Source of the DNA: JANNHP01 sp031404455
Lineage (GTDB): Bacteria > Planctomycetota > JAJSAM01 > JAJVHW01
DNA: 10,649 nt
NCBI GenBank assembly: GCA_031404455.1
Contig: JANNHP010000426.1
Coordinates: forward strand, 1 to 10,649
Direction of reading: 5' to 3'
In this document: piece after piece, positions 1-6,994 of the stretch
Position numbering within the stretch: the stretch's first letter is position 1
Layout: each line of letters begins with the position of its first letter
Notes under the pieces: generated by a model
What the model was told of the DNA's origin: nothing
Seen by the model: the letters and a program-made list of their open reading frames with translations, nothing else
Database searches by the model: none
Made by a program: the position numbers and the translations under genes

Positions 1-1
1 C

Positions 2-2710
2 GAGATCGCGCGCGAACTCGGCGTGACGCCCGAGGTCGTGTGGCAGCGGCTCTCGCGGGCGATCGCGATGCTGCGGGCGCGACTCGACGACCGCCGCGGC
101 GGACGCGACGCGTGGGCGGGCGTGTTCGTGTTCTGGCTCGGCGGCCGCGAGGCCGCGGGATGGAGCGGCGCGACGGCGCTGGGAACGGGGGCGGCGATCA
201 TGGGGATGAAGACGGTCGTGGCCGTGGCCGCCGCGGCGGCGCTCGCGGCGTGGTATCTCTGGCCGCAGGAGACGACGGCGCCCGCGGACGCGTCGCGCGA
301 GACCGCGGCGATCGAGCGACCGTCGCCCGTCGCGAAGCCGACGACGGCGCCGCGCGTCCGACCCGTCGCCGCGGAAGCGACGCCGTCCGAACCCGACCCG
401 TCCGCCGTCCCGCGCGCCCGGACGCACGGCCGCGTCGTCGACGCCGTCTCGGGCGAACCGCTCGCGGGTGCGCGAGTGACGGTCATCCGCAAGTCGCCGG
501 GCGGCGGCTTCCAGTGGGCGCTCACGACCGGCGCGGACGGGACGTTCGCGGGAGAAGCCGATGAGACGGCGAGCTACTCGGACCAGACACCGTGGTCGGA
601 TCTCGCGAACGACTCGTTCGTCGAGGCCTCGGCGCCGGGTCGCATCGCGTTTCGGGAGAGTCCTTGGACCGGGGCTCAGGGTGAGGATTTGGGCGACGTG
701 AAGCTCGAGCGTGGACGAGTCGTTCGAGGTCGAGTGGTCGATGCGGATGGAAGTCCCGCTCCGCGCGCGATCGTCTTCGTTGGCGCGGGCACGTCGAGGC
801 CCGGCTGGGGTTTCCCGCTCCAGGAGGCGCGGCGAAAGGGGACGTCGGACGACTCCGGGAACTTCGAACTCGACGGGAGCCTGCGGCCCACGACCGACGC
901 GAACGTCTACACCCTGCTCGCGGCAACCCCGAAGGGCGTCGCCTTCACGACGCTTCCGATCCGCAAGGGGAGCGAGCCGATCGAGGGCGTGCTGCTCGTC
1001 GTCCGCGTAGGCTCGGCAAACCTGCGAGTGACGGGTCCGGACGGACAGCCGGTTGCCGGCGCCCGTGTCGTCGCGCAACCTCGGTTCGGTGCGTTGCGCG
1101 GATCGCGGCCGCACGATCCGACCCTTTTCCGGGTCTCCGACGACGCGGAACTCGCGGCTGCCTTCGTGCGTGAGACGGGCGCGGACGGGCGGGCCGCATT
1201 CGATGCGCTACCGATCGAGGACGGTGCCGGCGTGTACGACTTCGGCGTGACCGCGCGTGAATGCTCGCCGGCGTGGCGGAGTGACTGCCGCGTCGGGAGC
1301 GTTGATGCCGCTGAGTTCCTGATCACGCTCAATCTCGCTCAGCAACTCGTCGCCGGAGTCCGTGTGGTTGACTCGGACGGCCACCCGATCACCGGCGTGC
1401 GCGTGACGGGCGTAGCGACACCGGGACTCACCGACTCCGACGGCGTGTTCGTCATCGCGCGCTCGGCGGGGGCTCCGGGCATCGCCTTCGAGCAGGTGGA
1501 ACTGATGAAGGAGGGCTACGCGCGCAGGCGCTGGATTCGCGTGCCTCACGCGCTCGACGACGGAAGACCGTGGCAGGAGATCCGGCTTGAGCGCCCGGCC
1601 CCCGTGGAGGGGCGGATCGTCGACCAAGACGATCGGCCGATCGGCGGAGCGCGCGTCGTCCTCGACTGCGACAGCGCATGTCTCAACCTTCCGGGGCGAG
1701 GTCTCACCGCGGCCGACGGCGCCTTCTCGTTCGGCGACGCGACGGACAGAGAGTGGAGACTCCACGTCATGCCGCCGGTCGGAGGCGAGACGTACGTGCA
1801 GCCGCCTGTGACACCGGTCCGAGGCGGCGCGCGCGGTGTGGTCGTGCGTGTGAGGCGGCTGGCCCCCGCGCGGGCCAACGCGATCGTGAACGTCATCGAC
1901 TCCGTTACGGGGGTCGCAATGGACGCCGAGGACGCCGACCTCGACGCCGCGAAGCGCGATCGCGCAGCAACCGTGTCGCTGCCGAAGCCGCGGATCGACT
2001 CGGGCAGAGTCTCGGTCGGCCCGCTTCGCCCCGGGGAGTACGCGCTATGGATCCGAATCGCCGATCGTCCGCACCAACTCGTTCAGTTGCACGTGCCGGA
2101 AGGCGCGACCGAGGTTCACGCGACATGCCGAGTGCGGCGCGGCGTCGCGATCTCGGGGCGGATACATACTCCCGAGGGTTTCGAGGGCAAGCCGTTGCGC
2201 GCCACGTACCAGCCGCGGGACGCCGAGATCGTTCCCGGCGGCGGATCGTGGCCGATCACGTCGCAGGGCGCAACGCCGCCCTCCTCCGACGGCAGCTTCC
2301 GAGTCGAGGGCGTCACTCCGACGGTGTACCGCCTGTCGATCCGCAGCCGCGGCTGGTACGCGGACGCTGTCGTCGATGCGTCGGAAGGAGATGCGACGAT
2401 TGAGCTCGAGGCCCGCCGCGGCGTGGTCCTGCGACTGCGCGGATCGGACGCAGTCGACGCGGCGTTCGCCTGGATCGAGGGATCGCTCGACGGCGGACCG
2501 TGGTTCGTCATCGAGCAGGCCCCGGTGACGGAGGGACTGTTCGACGAGAGCAACACGTTGCCTCCCGGGCAACTTCGCTGGCGTGCCGTCTTTCGGCGCT
2601 CGTTCATGGCGAACGACGTCACCGACGTCGCCGAACCCCAGTCCGGCGAACTCCTCCTCGAAGCCGGCAAGGACGTGGACCTCGTCATCCCGGTCGTCCC
2701 GAAGAAGTAG
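2..2710 (+). CDS. Sigma factor region 4 / membrane anchor / carboxypeptidase-regulatory-like repeat fusion protein (5' partial)
   Basis: The frame is open from base 2 and continuous to the stop at 2708-2710, so the true start lies upstream. The first ~33 residues (2-100) read like the end of sigma-70/ECF region 4, a helix-turn-helix that binds the -35 element: EIARELG, VVWQRLSRA, LRARL. A hydrophobic segment follows at about 200-265 (MGMKTVVAVAAAAALAAWYL), then an Ala/Pro/Thr-rich linker to ~420. After that come five or six CarboxypepD_reg-like beta-sandwich modules, each with a G-R-V-x-D...G-x-P-x-x-G-A-x-V strand pair and a later D-G-x-F turn. They begin near 425, 725, 1020, 1345, 1600 and 2140. 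Inferred topology: sigma part in the cytoplasm, modules outside the membrane. Third-position GC looks relaxed in the middle of the gene. The alternative is an internal start at ATG 200 giving a signal-anchored protein, but no stop separates it from the sigma-like part. Region 2 of the sigma factor is not visible. Confidence 0.8.
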   Translation, partial: EIARELGVTPEVVWQRLSRAIAMLRARLDDRRGGRDAWAGVFVFWLGGREAAGWSGATALGTGAAIMGMKTVVAVAAAAALAAWYLWPQETTAPADASRETAAIERPSPVAKPTTAPRVRPVAAEATPSEPDPSAVPRARTHGRVVDAVSGEPLAGARVTVIRKSPGGGFQWALTTGADGTFAGEADETASYSDQTPWSDLANDSFVEASAPGRIAFRESPWTGAQGEDLGDVKLERGRVVRGRVVDADGSPAPRAIVFVGAGTSRPGWGFPLQEARRKGTSDDSGNFELDGSLRPTTDANVYTLLAATPKGVAFTTLPIRKGSEPIEGVLLVVRVGSANLRVTGPDGQPVAGARVVAQPRFGALRGSRPHDPTLFRVSDDAELAAAFVRETGADGRAAFDALPIEDGAGVYDFGVTARECSPAWRSDCRVGSVDAAEFLITLNLAQQLVAGVRVVDSDGHPITGVRVTGVATPGLTDSDGVFVIARSAGAPGIAFEQVELMKEGYARRRWIRVPHALDDGRPWQEIRLERPAPVEGRIVDQDDRPIGGARVVLDCDSACLNLPGRGLTAADGAFSFGDATDREWRLHVMPPVGGETYVQPPVTPVRGGARGVVVRVRRLAPARANAIVNVIDSVTGVAMDAEDADLDAAKRDRAATVSLPKPRIDSGRVSVGPLRPGEYALWIRIADRPHQLVQLHVPEGATEVHATCRVRRGVAISGRIHTPEGFEGKPLRATYQPRDAEIVPGGGSWPITSQGATPPSSDGSFRVEGVTPTVYRLSIRSRGWYADAVVDASEGDATIELEARRGVVLRLRGSDAVDAAFAWIEGSLDGGPWFVIEQAPVTEGLFDESNTLPPGQLRWRAVFRRSFMANDVTDVAEPQSGELLLEAGKDVDLVIPVVPKK

Positions 2711-2743
2711 GCCGCGCGTCCGTCCGCCTAACCTGCGCCGCGC

Positions 2744-4024
2744 ATGACGCCGCGGCGCATCGTCCTCACCACGTTCGGCTCGTTCGGCGACCTGCACCCG
2801 TACGTCGCGATCGCGCTCGAGCTGAAGTCGCGCAGCCACGCGCCGGTGCTCGCCACGACCGCGAACTACCGCGAGAAGATCGAGGCGCTCGGCGTCGCGT
2901 TCCACGCGATCCGGCCCGACCTCGCGGACGTGATCGCGCGGCCCGAGACGATGCGGCGCGTGATGGACCTGAAGAAGGGCAGCGAGGTCGTCGTCCGCGA
3001 ACTGACGATGCCCCACGTCCGCGAGACGTACGACGACCTCGCCGTCGTGTGCGACGGCGCGGACGTCGTCGTCGGGCACCCGCTCACGTTCACCGCGCGC
3101 CTCGTCTCCGAGAAGACCGGCATCCCGTGGGTCTCCGCGGTCATGGCGCCGCTCAGCTTCTTCTCCGCGACCGACCCTCCGGCCATCCCCGCGGCGGAGT
3201 TCCTGCAGAAGGCGAAGGTCCTCGGCCCGTGGTTCCACCGCGCGGTCTTCCGTCTCGCGCGGATCAACGTCGGCCGCTGGTGCGCGCCGTGGCACCGCCT
3301 GCGCGCCGACCTCGGCCTCCCGCCGACGCGCGACAACGCGCTGTTCGAAGGCCAGCACTCGCCGCGGCTCGTGCTGGCGCTCTTCTCCGGGCAACTGGGG
3401 CGGATGCAGCCGGACTGGCCGCCGCAGACGGTCGTCACGGGCTTCCCGTTCTTCGACGCGGACGGCGACGACGACCTCGACCCGGCGCTCGCGCGGTTCC
3501 TCGGCGAAGGCACGCCGCCCGTCGTCTTCACGCTCGGCTCGTCGGCGGTGAAGGACGCGGGGCGCTTCTACGAGGAGGGCGCCGCGGCGGCCGCGCGGGC
3601 GGGACGTCGCGCGGTGCTGCTCGTCGGGAAGGACACGGACAACCGTCCGCGGACGCTGCCGCCGGGCGTCGCCGCTTTCGACTACGCGCCGTACTCGAAG
3701 CTCTTCCCGCGCGCGGCGGCGATCGTCCACCAGGGCGGCGTCGGCACGACGGGGCAGGCGATGCGTTCGGGTCGTCCGATGATCGTGATGCCGTACGCCC
3801 ACGACCAGCCCGACAACGCGGCACGGGTCACGCGTCTCGGCATCGCGAGGACGATCCCGCGTGCGCGGTTCACCGCGGAACGCGCGGCCCGCGAGATCGA
3901 CATCCTTCTCGGCGATCCGACGTACGCCGCGCGCGCGGTGGACGTCGGAATCGCCGTCTCTTTCGAGAACGGCGCCCGCGCCGCGGCCGACGCGATCGAG
4001 CGGGTGATCTCCTCCGCGCGGTGA
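2744..4024 (+). CDS. GT1-family (UDP-glycosyltransferase-like) glycosyltransferase
   Basis: This 426-residue protein has the two-domain GT-B layout of the GT1 family, whose members move a sugar from a nucleotide sugar to a small or lipid acceptor such as a sterol, hopanoid, polyketide or carotenoid. The N-terminus has the acceptor-domain opening FGSFGDLHPYVAIALEL (residues 11-27), as in sterol and antibiotic glucosyltransferases. The C-terminal domain has the donor-site signature: H329-Q-G-G-V-G-T-T-G-Q, then P350 and D354-Q-P-D-N-A. ATG 2744 is 33 bases after the previous stop. No Shine-Dalgarno sequence is visible, but the conserved motif begins within 11 residues, so the start cannot be much later. 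No signal peptide or membrane helix is evident, so it is probably cytoplasmic or peripheral. It sits between two membrane-anchored beta-sandwich proteins. The acceptor and donor cannot be read from the sequence. Confidence 0.88.
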   Translation: MTPRRIVLTTFGSFGDLHPYVAIALELKSRSHAPVLATTANYREKIEALGVAFHAIRPDLADVIARPETMRRVMDLKKGSEVVVRELTMPHVRETYDDLAVVCDGADVVVGHPLTFTARLVSEKTGIPWVSAVMAPLSFFSATDPPAIPAAEFLQKAKVLGPWFHRAVFRLARINVGRWCAPWHRLRADLGLPPTRDNALFEGQHSPRLVLALFSGQLGRMQPDWPPQTVVTGFPFFDADGDDDLDPALARFLGEGTPPVVFTLGSSAVKDAGRFYEEGAAAAARAGRRAVLLVGKDTDNRPRTLPPGVAAFDYAPYSKLFPRAAAIVHQGGVGTTGQAMRSGRPMIVMPYAHDQPDNAARVTRLGIARTIPRARFTAERAAREIDILLGDPTYAARAVDVGIAVSFENGARAAADAIERVISSAR

Positions 4025-4119
4025 CCGGTCCTCGGCGGGGGACAGCGGCGCGCTCGCGAGCCGTTCGGAGTCCGGGGCCGAGCGTTTGCTGGAAAGCGGG
4101 CGCCCGCGCGTCCAAGGGA

Positions 4120-4124
4120 AGGAG
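4120..4124 (+). promoter_or_regulatory. Ribosome binding site deciding the GTG 4137 start
   Basis: AGGAG lies in a purine-rich run (4114-4124), 12 bases before GTG 4137. The spacing is slightly long, but this is the only good Shine-Dalgarno near the 5' end of the gene. It favours GTG 4137 over the upstream in-frame TTG at 4086, which would add 17 residues with no helix or motif. Confidence 0.55.
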
Positions 4125-4136
4125 ACCCTGACCCCG

Positions 4137-6089
4137 GTGAACCGGAACACGATCCTCTACGTGGCGCTGGTCCTCGTCCTCGTGGCGGGGCCGGTGCTCT
4201 GGATCGTGTTCGACGACACGCGCGGGGCGCGGTCCGCCCCGACGGCACCGCCGCGACCGTCCGCAGTTCCGGACGTCCGCACGCGCTCCGGCGTCTCGGG
4301 ACCGCGCGGAGCGCGTGCGATCGAGCCGGGTGCGACGTCCACGCCGCCGATCGACGCCGCGCCCGCGCCGCTCCCGCCCGTCGGCACGCCAGTCCCGCCG
4401 CACATGATCCTGCGCGTCACGCTCGCCGGTCTCGACGACGCCGTGCCGCAGGCCGACGCGTTCGTCCAACTGGAGCGGGGCTCGGAGTCACGCCGCCGAT
4501 CGAATGGACCGCCGGCGATCGAGTGGAACGCGGGCCCGGCGGCGCGCTTCGACCTCGACGCGACGCCGCTCGTCCCGGACGACGCCACGCAGGCGAGCTT
4601 CGTGCTCACCGTGGATCGCGAGGGCTACCTGCCGTGCGTCGAGAGCGAGACGGTCTGGACCGGGCGCCGGAGGCCGACGGAACCGTGGATCGCCGACGTC
4701 TCGGTCACGCTGCGCGTGGCCGGCTTCGTCGTCGGCACGGTGCAGGACGAGCGGTTCGCGCGCGTCGGCGGCGCGGACGTCGGCGCCTTCGTCCGCGGAA
4801 CGCGCGGTTGGGTGTCGGTCGATTCGACGGTGACCGACGCGCAGGGCGAGTTCCGGCTGCGGCTCGTCCCCGGCGAGGCGAACCTGGTGCTCGTCGCGGG
4901 AGACGGTTTCGAGCCGGCGTGCTCGCAGTCGACGGGGGTGGCGCGCGCGGAGACGCGGATCTCGCCGATCACGCTTCGGCCCGGGCTCGCCGTGTCGGGC
5001 ACTCTGCGATTTCCGGACGGCCGGCCGGTGCCCGGATCGCGCGTCCTCGCGACGCCGATCTGGGGCAAGGCCGAGTTCTCGCTCGGCGGGCACAGCCTCG
5101 CGTACGCCGCGGAGCGCGCGTTCGACTGTCCCGCGGCGACCGGCGCGGACGACGGGCTCTTCAAGATCTCGGGGCTCCTCCCGGGCGACTACGACCTCGC
5201 GGTCTCGGCACCCGGCATGGCGGCGGATCTCCTCGCGTCGCAGAAGCGTCGCGTCTCCACGCCCACCGAGGCCGTCGCGCTCGTCCTCGACGGCGGCGAG
5301 ATCGTGGTGCAGGCCACGTGCGACGGGCGGCCCGCTGCGCGCGTGCGCGTGTCGCTCACGAACGAGATCGGCGCGGTCACCGTCTCCACCGACGCCAAGG
5401 GACGCGCGCGGGCGCTCGTCCTTCCGGGCGCGCCGTACGACCTCGAACTCGGGCCGCCGGTCTACGAGCGGGAGACGAGGAAGCTGGTCGGCCCGAACAC
5501 GGACGCCGAACTCGTCGTGCCAGTCGTCCTTCGGCGCAAACTCGTCCGTCCGCGACTCGTGCTCGTCCTCGCACCCGAGGACGCGAGGGGCGAGGGCGCC
5601 ATCGCGGCGGCGGACGTGCGTCTCTGGTTCGACGAAGGCAGGCCTCCCGCCGGGCCCGACGTCGCCGACACGGCCGCGTTCGAGAACGGCGCCGCCGAGA
5701 TGGCCACGGTGTGGAGCGGCGCGTGGCGGATCGAGGTGGCGCCGCGCGCCGGGGGCTTCCGTCTCCCGGCGACCGCCCAGTTCGTCCTGCGGGACGGACA
5801 GACTTCGCGCGTGGACCTGAAGTTCCCCGTCGGCGGACGGCTCGAGGTCGTCGCGCACGACCCCGACGTCGCGAGCGTGGCGGGACGATTCCGAGTGCTC
5901 ACGAAGGACGACGAGGAAGTCACCCGCGGCGGTGCGTGGTCCTCCGACCGCCCGCTGCTGCCCGCGGGCGTCTACCGCATCGAGTTCACGCCGGAGCATG
6001 GCGCCGCGGTCACCGTGTCCGCGACGGTCGTGGCCGGAGCCTCGACACGCGTGGACGTGTCCGCGGCCGGTTCGCGCAAGGGCGAGTGA
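4137..6089 (+). CDS. Membrane-anchored carboxypeptidase-regulatory-like repeat protein
   Basis: This protein has about 650 residues from GTG 4137. A short positively charged N-terminus (NRN) leads into one hydrophobic helix at residues 5-25 (TILYVALVLVLVAGPVLWIV), which should anchor it with the rest outside the cytoplasm. Residues ~31-89 are a Pro/Ala/Arg-rich linker. At least three CarboxypepD_reg-like beta-sandwich modules follow, at about 195-256 (ends DAQGEFRLRLVPGE), 285-361 (GRPVPGSRV, then LFKISGLLPGDYDLAV) and 387-438 (CDGRPAARVRV, then DAKGRARALVLPGAPYDL). Weaker beta-rich stretches lie before and after. No catalytic motif was found; such modules are usually structural or ligand-binding. 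It resembles the extracytoplasmic half of the first gene but lacks a sigma region. It lies 112 bases after the glycosyltransferase gene, possibly co-transcribed. Its function is unknown. Confidence 0.8.
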   Translation: MNRNTILYVALVLVLVAGPVLWIVFDDTRGARSAPTAPPRPSAVPDVRTRSGVSGPRGARAIEPGATSTPPIDAAPAPLPPVGTPVPPHMILRVTLAGLDDAVPQADAFVQLERGSESRRRSNGPPAIEWNAGPAARFDLDATPLVPDDATQASFVLTVDREGYLPCVESETVWTGRRRPTEPWIADVSVTLRVAGFVVGTVQDERFARVGGADVGAFVRGTRGWVSVDSTVTDAQGEFRLRLVPGEANLVLVAGDGFEPACSQSTGVARAETRISPITLRPGLAVSGTLRFPDGRPVPGSRVLATPIWGKAEFSLGGHSLAYAAERAFDCPAATGADDGLFKISGLLPGDYDLAVSAPGMAADLLASQKRRVSTPTEAVALVLDGGEIVVQATCDGRPAARVRVSLTNEIGAVTVSTDAKGRARALVLPGAPYDLELGPPVYERETRKLVGPNTDAELVVPVVLRRKLVRPRLVLVLAPEDARGEGAIAAADVRLWFDEGRPPAGPDVADTAAFENGAAEMATVWSGAWRIEVAPRAGGFRLPATAQFVLRDGQTSRVDLKFPVGGRLEVVAHDPDVASVAGRFRVLTKDDEEVTRGGAWSSDRPLLPAGVYRIEFTPEHGAAVTVSATVVAGASTRVDVSAAGSRKGE

Positions 6090-6150
6090 CCGCCGGGCCC
6101 TGGCGGTCGCGATTCCCGGAATGGGAATCCCGAGCCTGACCCGGGCTCGG
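6089..6150 (+). terminator. Three tandem stem-loops, probable transcription boundary
   Basis: Three perfect inverted repeats follow one another directly after the stop codon at 6087-6089. The arms are ACCGCC (6089-6094) / GGCGGT (6102-6107), GATTCCC (6111-6117) / GGGAATC (6123-6129), and CCGAGCC (6130-6136) / GGCTCGG (6144-6150), with loops of 7, 5 and 7 bases. None is followed by a run of T, so a classic intrinsic terminator is not shown. The stack may act as a non-canonical terminator, an mRNA 3'-end stabiliser, or a barrier separating the upstream genes from the complex I operon. Confidence 0.55.
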
Positions 6151-6255
6151 AGCCGCTCTCACGCAGGGAAGCGCGCGTGCGCGCTGTGAGTTCATACCCC
6201 TGAGCGTCCGACGACGAAGTGCGCCCGGCGTACCCACGCACGCCCGGCCGGCTCC

Positions 6256-6260
6256 GGAGG
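6256..6260 (+). promoter_or_regulatory. Ribosome binding site of the small membrane protein gene
   Basis: GGAGG ends four bases before ATG 6265. The spacing is short but the match is full. It is the main evidence that the small frame after it is translated. Confidence 0.6.
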
Positions 6261-6264
6261 ATCC

Positions 6265-6495
6265 ATGCGCGCGATCAAGTTCGTCCTCTCGTTGAGCGTC
6301 TTCTGCGCGTTCGTCGCCCTTGCGACCGGCGTCGTCCAACTCTTCGTCGAGCGGCCCGACGGCACGGCGAAGTTCGCGCCGCACGTCTCGCGGTCCACGG
6401 CGAACTGGTACGCGCAGCAGACGAGTGACGCCGCCCGGTCGCGTCCCGTCGAGACCGTCACCGCAGGTCTCCGCCGCGCCGTCTCCAGCGACTGA
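6265..6495 (+). CDS. Small single-pass membrane protein at the head of the nuo operon, function unknown
   Basis: This is a 76-residue protein that I do not recognise. Residues ~4-28 form one hydrophobic helix (IKFVLSLSVFCAFVALATGV is most of it) after the short basic start MRAIK. The remaining ~48 residues are polar, with Arg, Ser and Thr and no Cys after the helix (FAPHVSRSTANWYAQQ and onward). It could be a signal anchor or an uncleaved signal peptide; there is no lipobox. Support for a real gene is a GGAGG ribosome binding site, almost uniform G/C at third codon positions, and its place 85 bases before the nuoA start in the same direction. It may be a complex I accessory or assembly peptide, or simply a neighbour. 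Only position supports a link to complex I. Confidence 0.7.
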   Translation: MRAIKFVLSLSVFCAFVALATGVVQLFVERPDGTAKFAPHVSRSTANWYAQQTSDAARSRPVETVTAGLRRAVSSD

Positions 6496-6538
6496 TCCTG
6501 CCGCCGCGCCGGGCTCCGGCGAACCGGCATTCCAAACG

Positions 6539-6568
6539 GTGACGAACGAGGAGCCCGGCACTACATTG
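6539..6568 (+). promoter_or_regulatory. Possible weak sigma-70-like promoter just before nuoA
   Basis: GTGACG (6539-6544) and TACATT (6563-6568) are separated by 18 bases and match the -35 and -10 consensus at four of six positions each. Transcription would begin around 6575, only a few bases before ATG 6581, giving a nearly leaderless nuoA message. That fits the lack of a Shine-Dalgarno sequence close to this ATG. In GC-rich DNA such partial matches occur by chance, so this is only a candidate. Confidence 0.2.
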
Positions 6569-6580
6569 GGCCGCCTCCCC

Positions 6581-6994
6581 ATGCCCCCCTCCGCCGCAGT
6601 CAACGAGTACTGGCCGATCCTCGCGATGGCGGGCTTCGGCGTGCTGTTCGCCGTGGGCTCGATGACGATCTCCCACCTCCTCGGCGAGAAGGGCCGTCAG
6701 AACCGCACCAAGAACACGCCGTACGAGTGCGGCATGCCGATCCAGTCGGAGGCCCACTCGCGCTTCTCGGTGAAGTTCTACCTCGTCGCGATGCTCTTCA
6801 TCCTGTTCGACGTCGAGGTCGTCTTCATGTACCCGTGGGCCGCTTCGTTCGGCCTCGACCGTGTCGCCGCGGCCGGCAAGGCCCCCGACACGGGCATGCT
6901 CCTCTGGGAGGCGGCGGTCTTCACCGTGATCCTCGGCGTGGGGCTGGTCTACGTGCTGAAGAAGGGGGTGCTCGAATGGCAGAAGGCCGACTGA
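6581..6994 (+). CDS. nuoA: NADH-quinone oxidoreductase subunit A
   Basis: NuoA is a small membrane subunit of complex I at the junction between the proton-pumping arm and the quinone site. The 137-residue product has the three expected helices, at about residues 11-34, 65-86 and 106-126. The family signatures are clear: KNTPYECG (44-51) in the loop after helix 1, and the strongly conserved second helix FYLVAMLFILFDVEVVFMYP. Its acidic residues D77 and E79 correspond to the functionally important pair D79/E81 of E. coli NuoA. ATG 6581 has no close ribosome binding site. TTG 6566, 12 bases after GAGGAG (6548-6553), and GTG 6539 are in-frame alternatives that would add 5 or 14 residues. The 3' end overlaps nuoB by 19 bases. 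Confidence 0.95.
   Translation: MPPSAAVNEYWPILAMAGFGVLFAVGSMTISHLLGEKGRQNRTKNTPYECGMPIQSEAHSRFSVKFYLVAMLFILFDVEVVFMYPWAASFGLDRVAAAGKAPDTGMLLWEAAVFTVILGVGLVYVLKKGVLEWQKAD

Noticed and set aside
4096..4107. GCGGGCGCCCGC palindrome after the glycosyltransferase as a terminator
   Set aside because: It has no loop-forming centre and no T-run, and such short GC palindromes are expected by chance here.
2500..4131. A 543-codon + strand frame overlapping the glycosyltransferase
   Set aside because: It is an Arg/Pro/Gly-rich shadow frame. The overlapping frame has complete GT1 motifs, and this one has none.
2045..4150. A 701-codon open frame on the - strand
   Set aside because: It lies opposite the clear glycosyltransferase gene and the end of the first gene. 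Its translation is an Arg/Asp/Glu-rich low-complexity string with no motif, as expected from the antisense of GC-rich codons.
4488..5999. A 503-codon open frame on the - strand
   Set aside because: It lies opposite the membrane-anchored repeat protein, with Arg/Asp/His-rich composition and no recognisable domain.
6171..6184. GCGCGC-GT-GCGCGC near-palindrome as an operator
   Set aside because: Alternating GC runs are common in DNA of this composition, and no second copy or promoter sits beside it.
6557..6571. A sigma-54-like promoter (GGCAC followed by TTGGGC) before nuoA
   Set aside because: The distance between the GG and GC elements is off by one base from the strict spacing sigma-54 requires, and no activator site was seen.
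6320..6580. Extension of nuoA upstream to an early start overlapping the small membrane gene
   Set aside because: The extra residues are an Arg/Ser/Pro-rich string unlike any NuoA N-terminus and are in the shadow frame of the small membrane protein. NuoA normally starts a few residues before its first helix.
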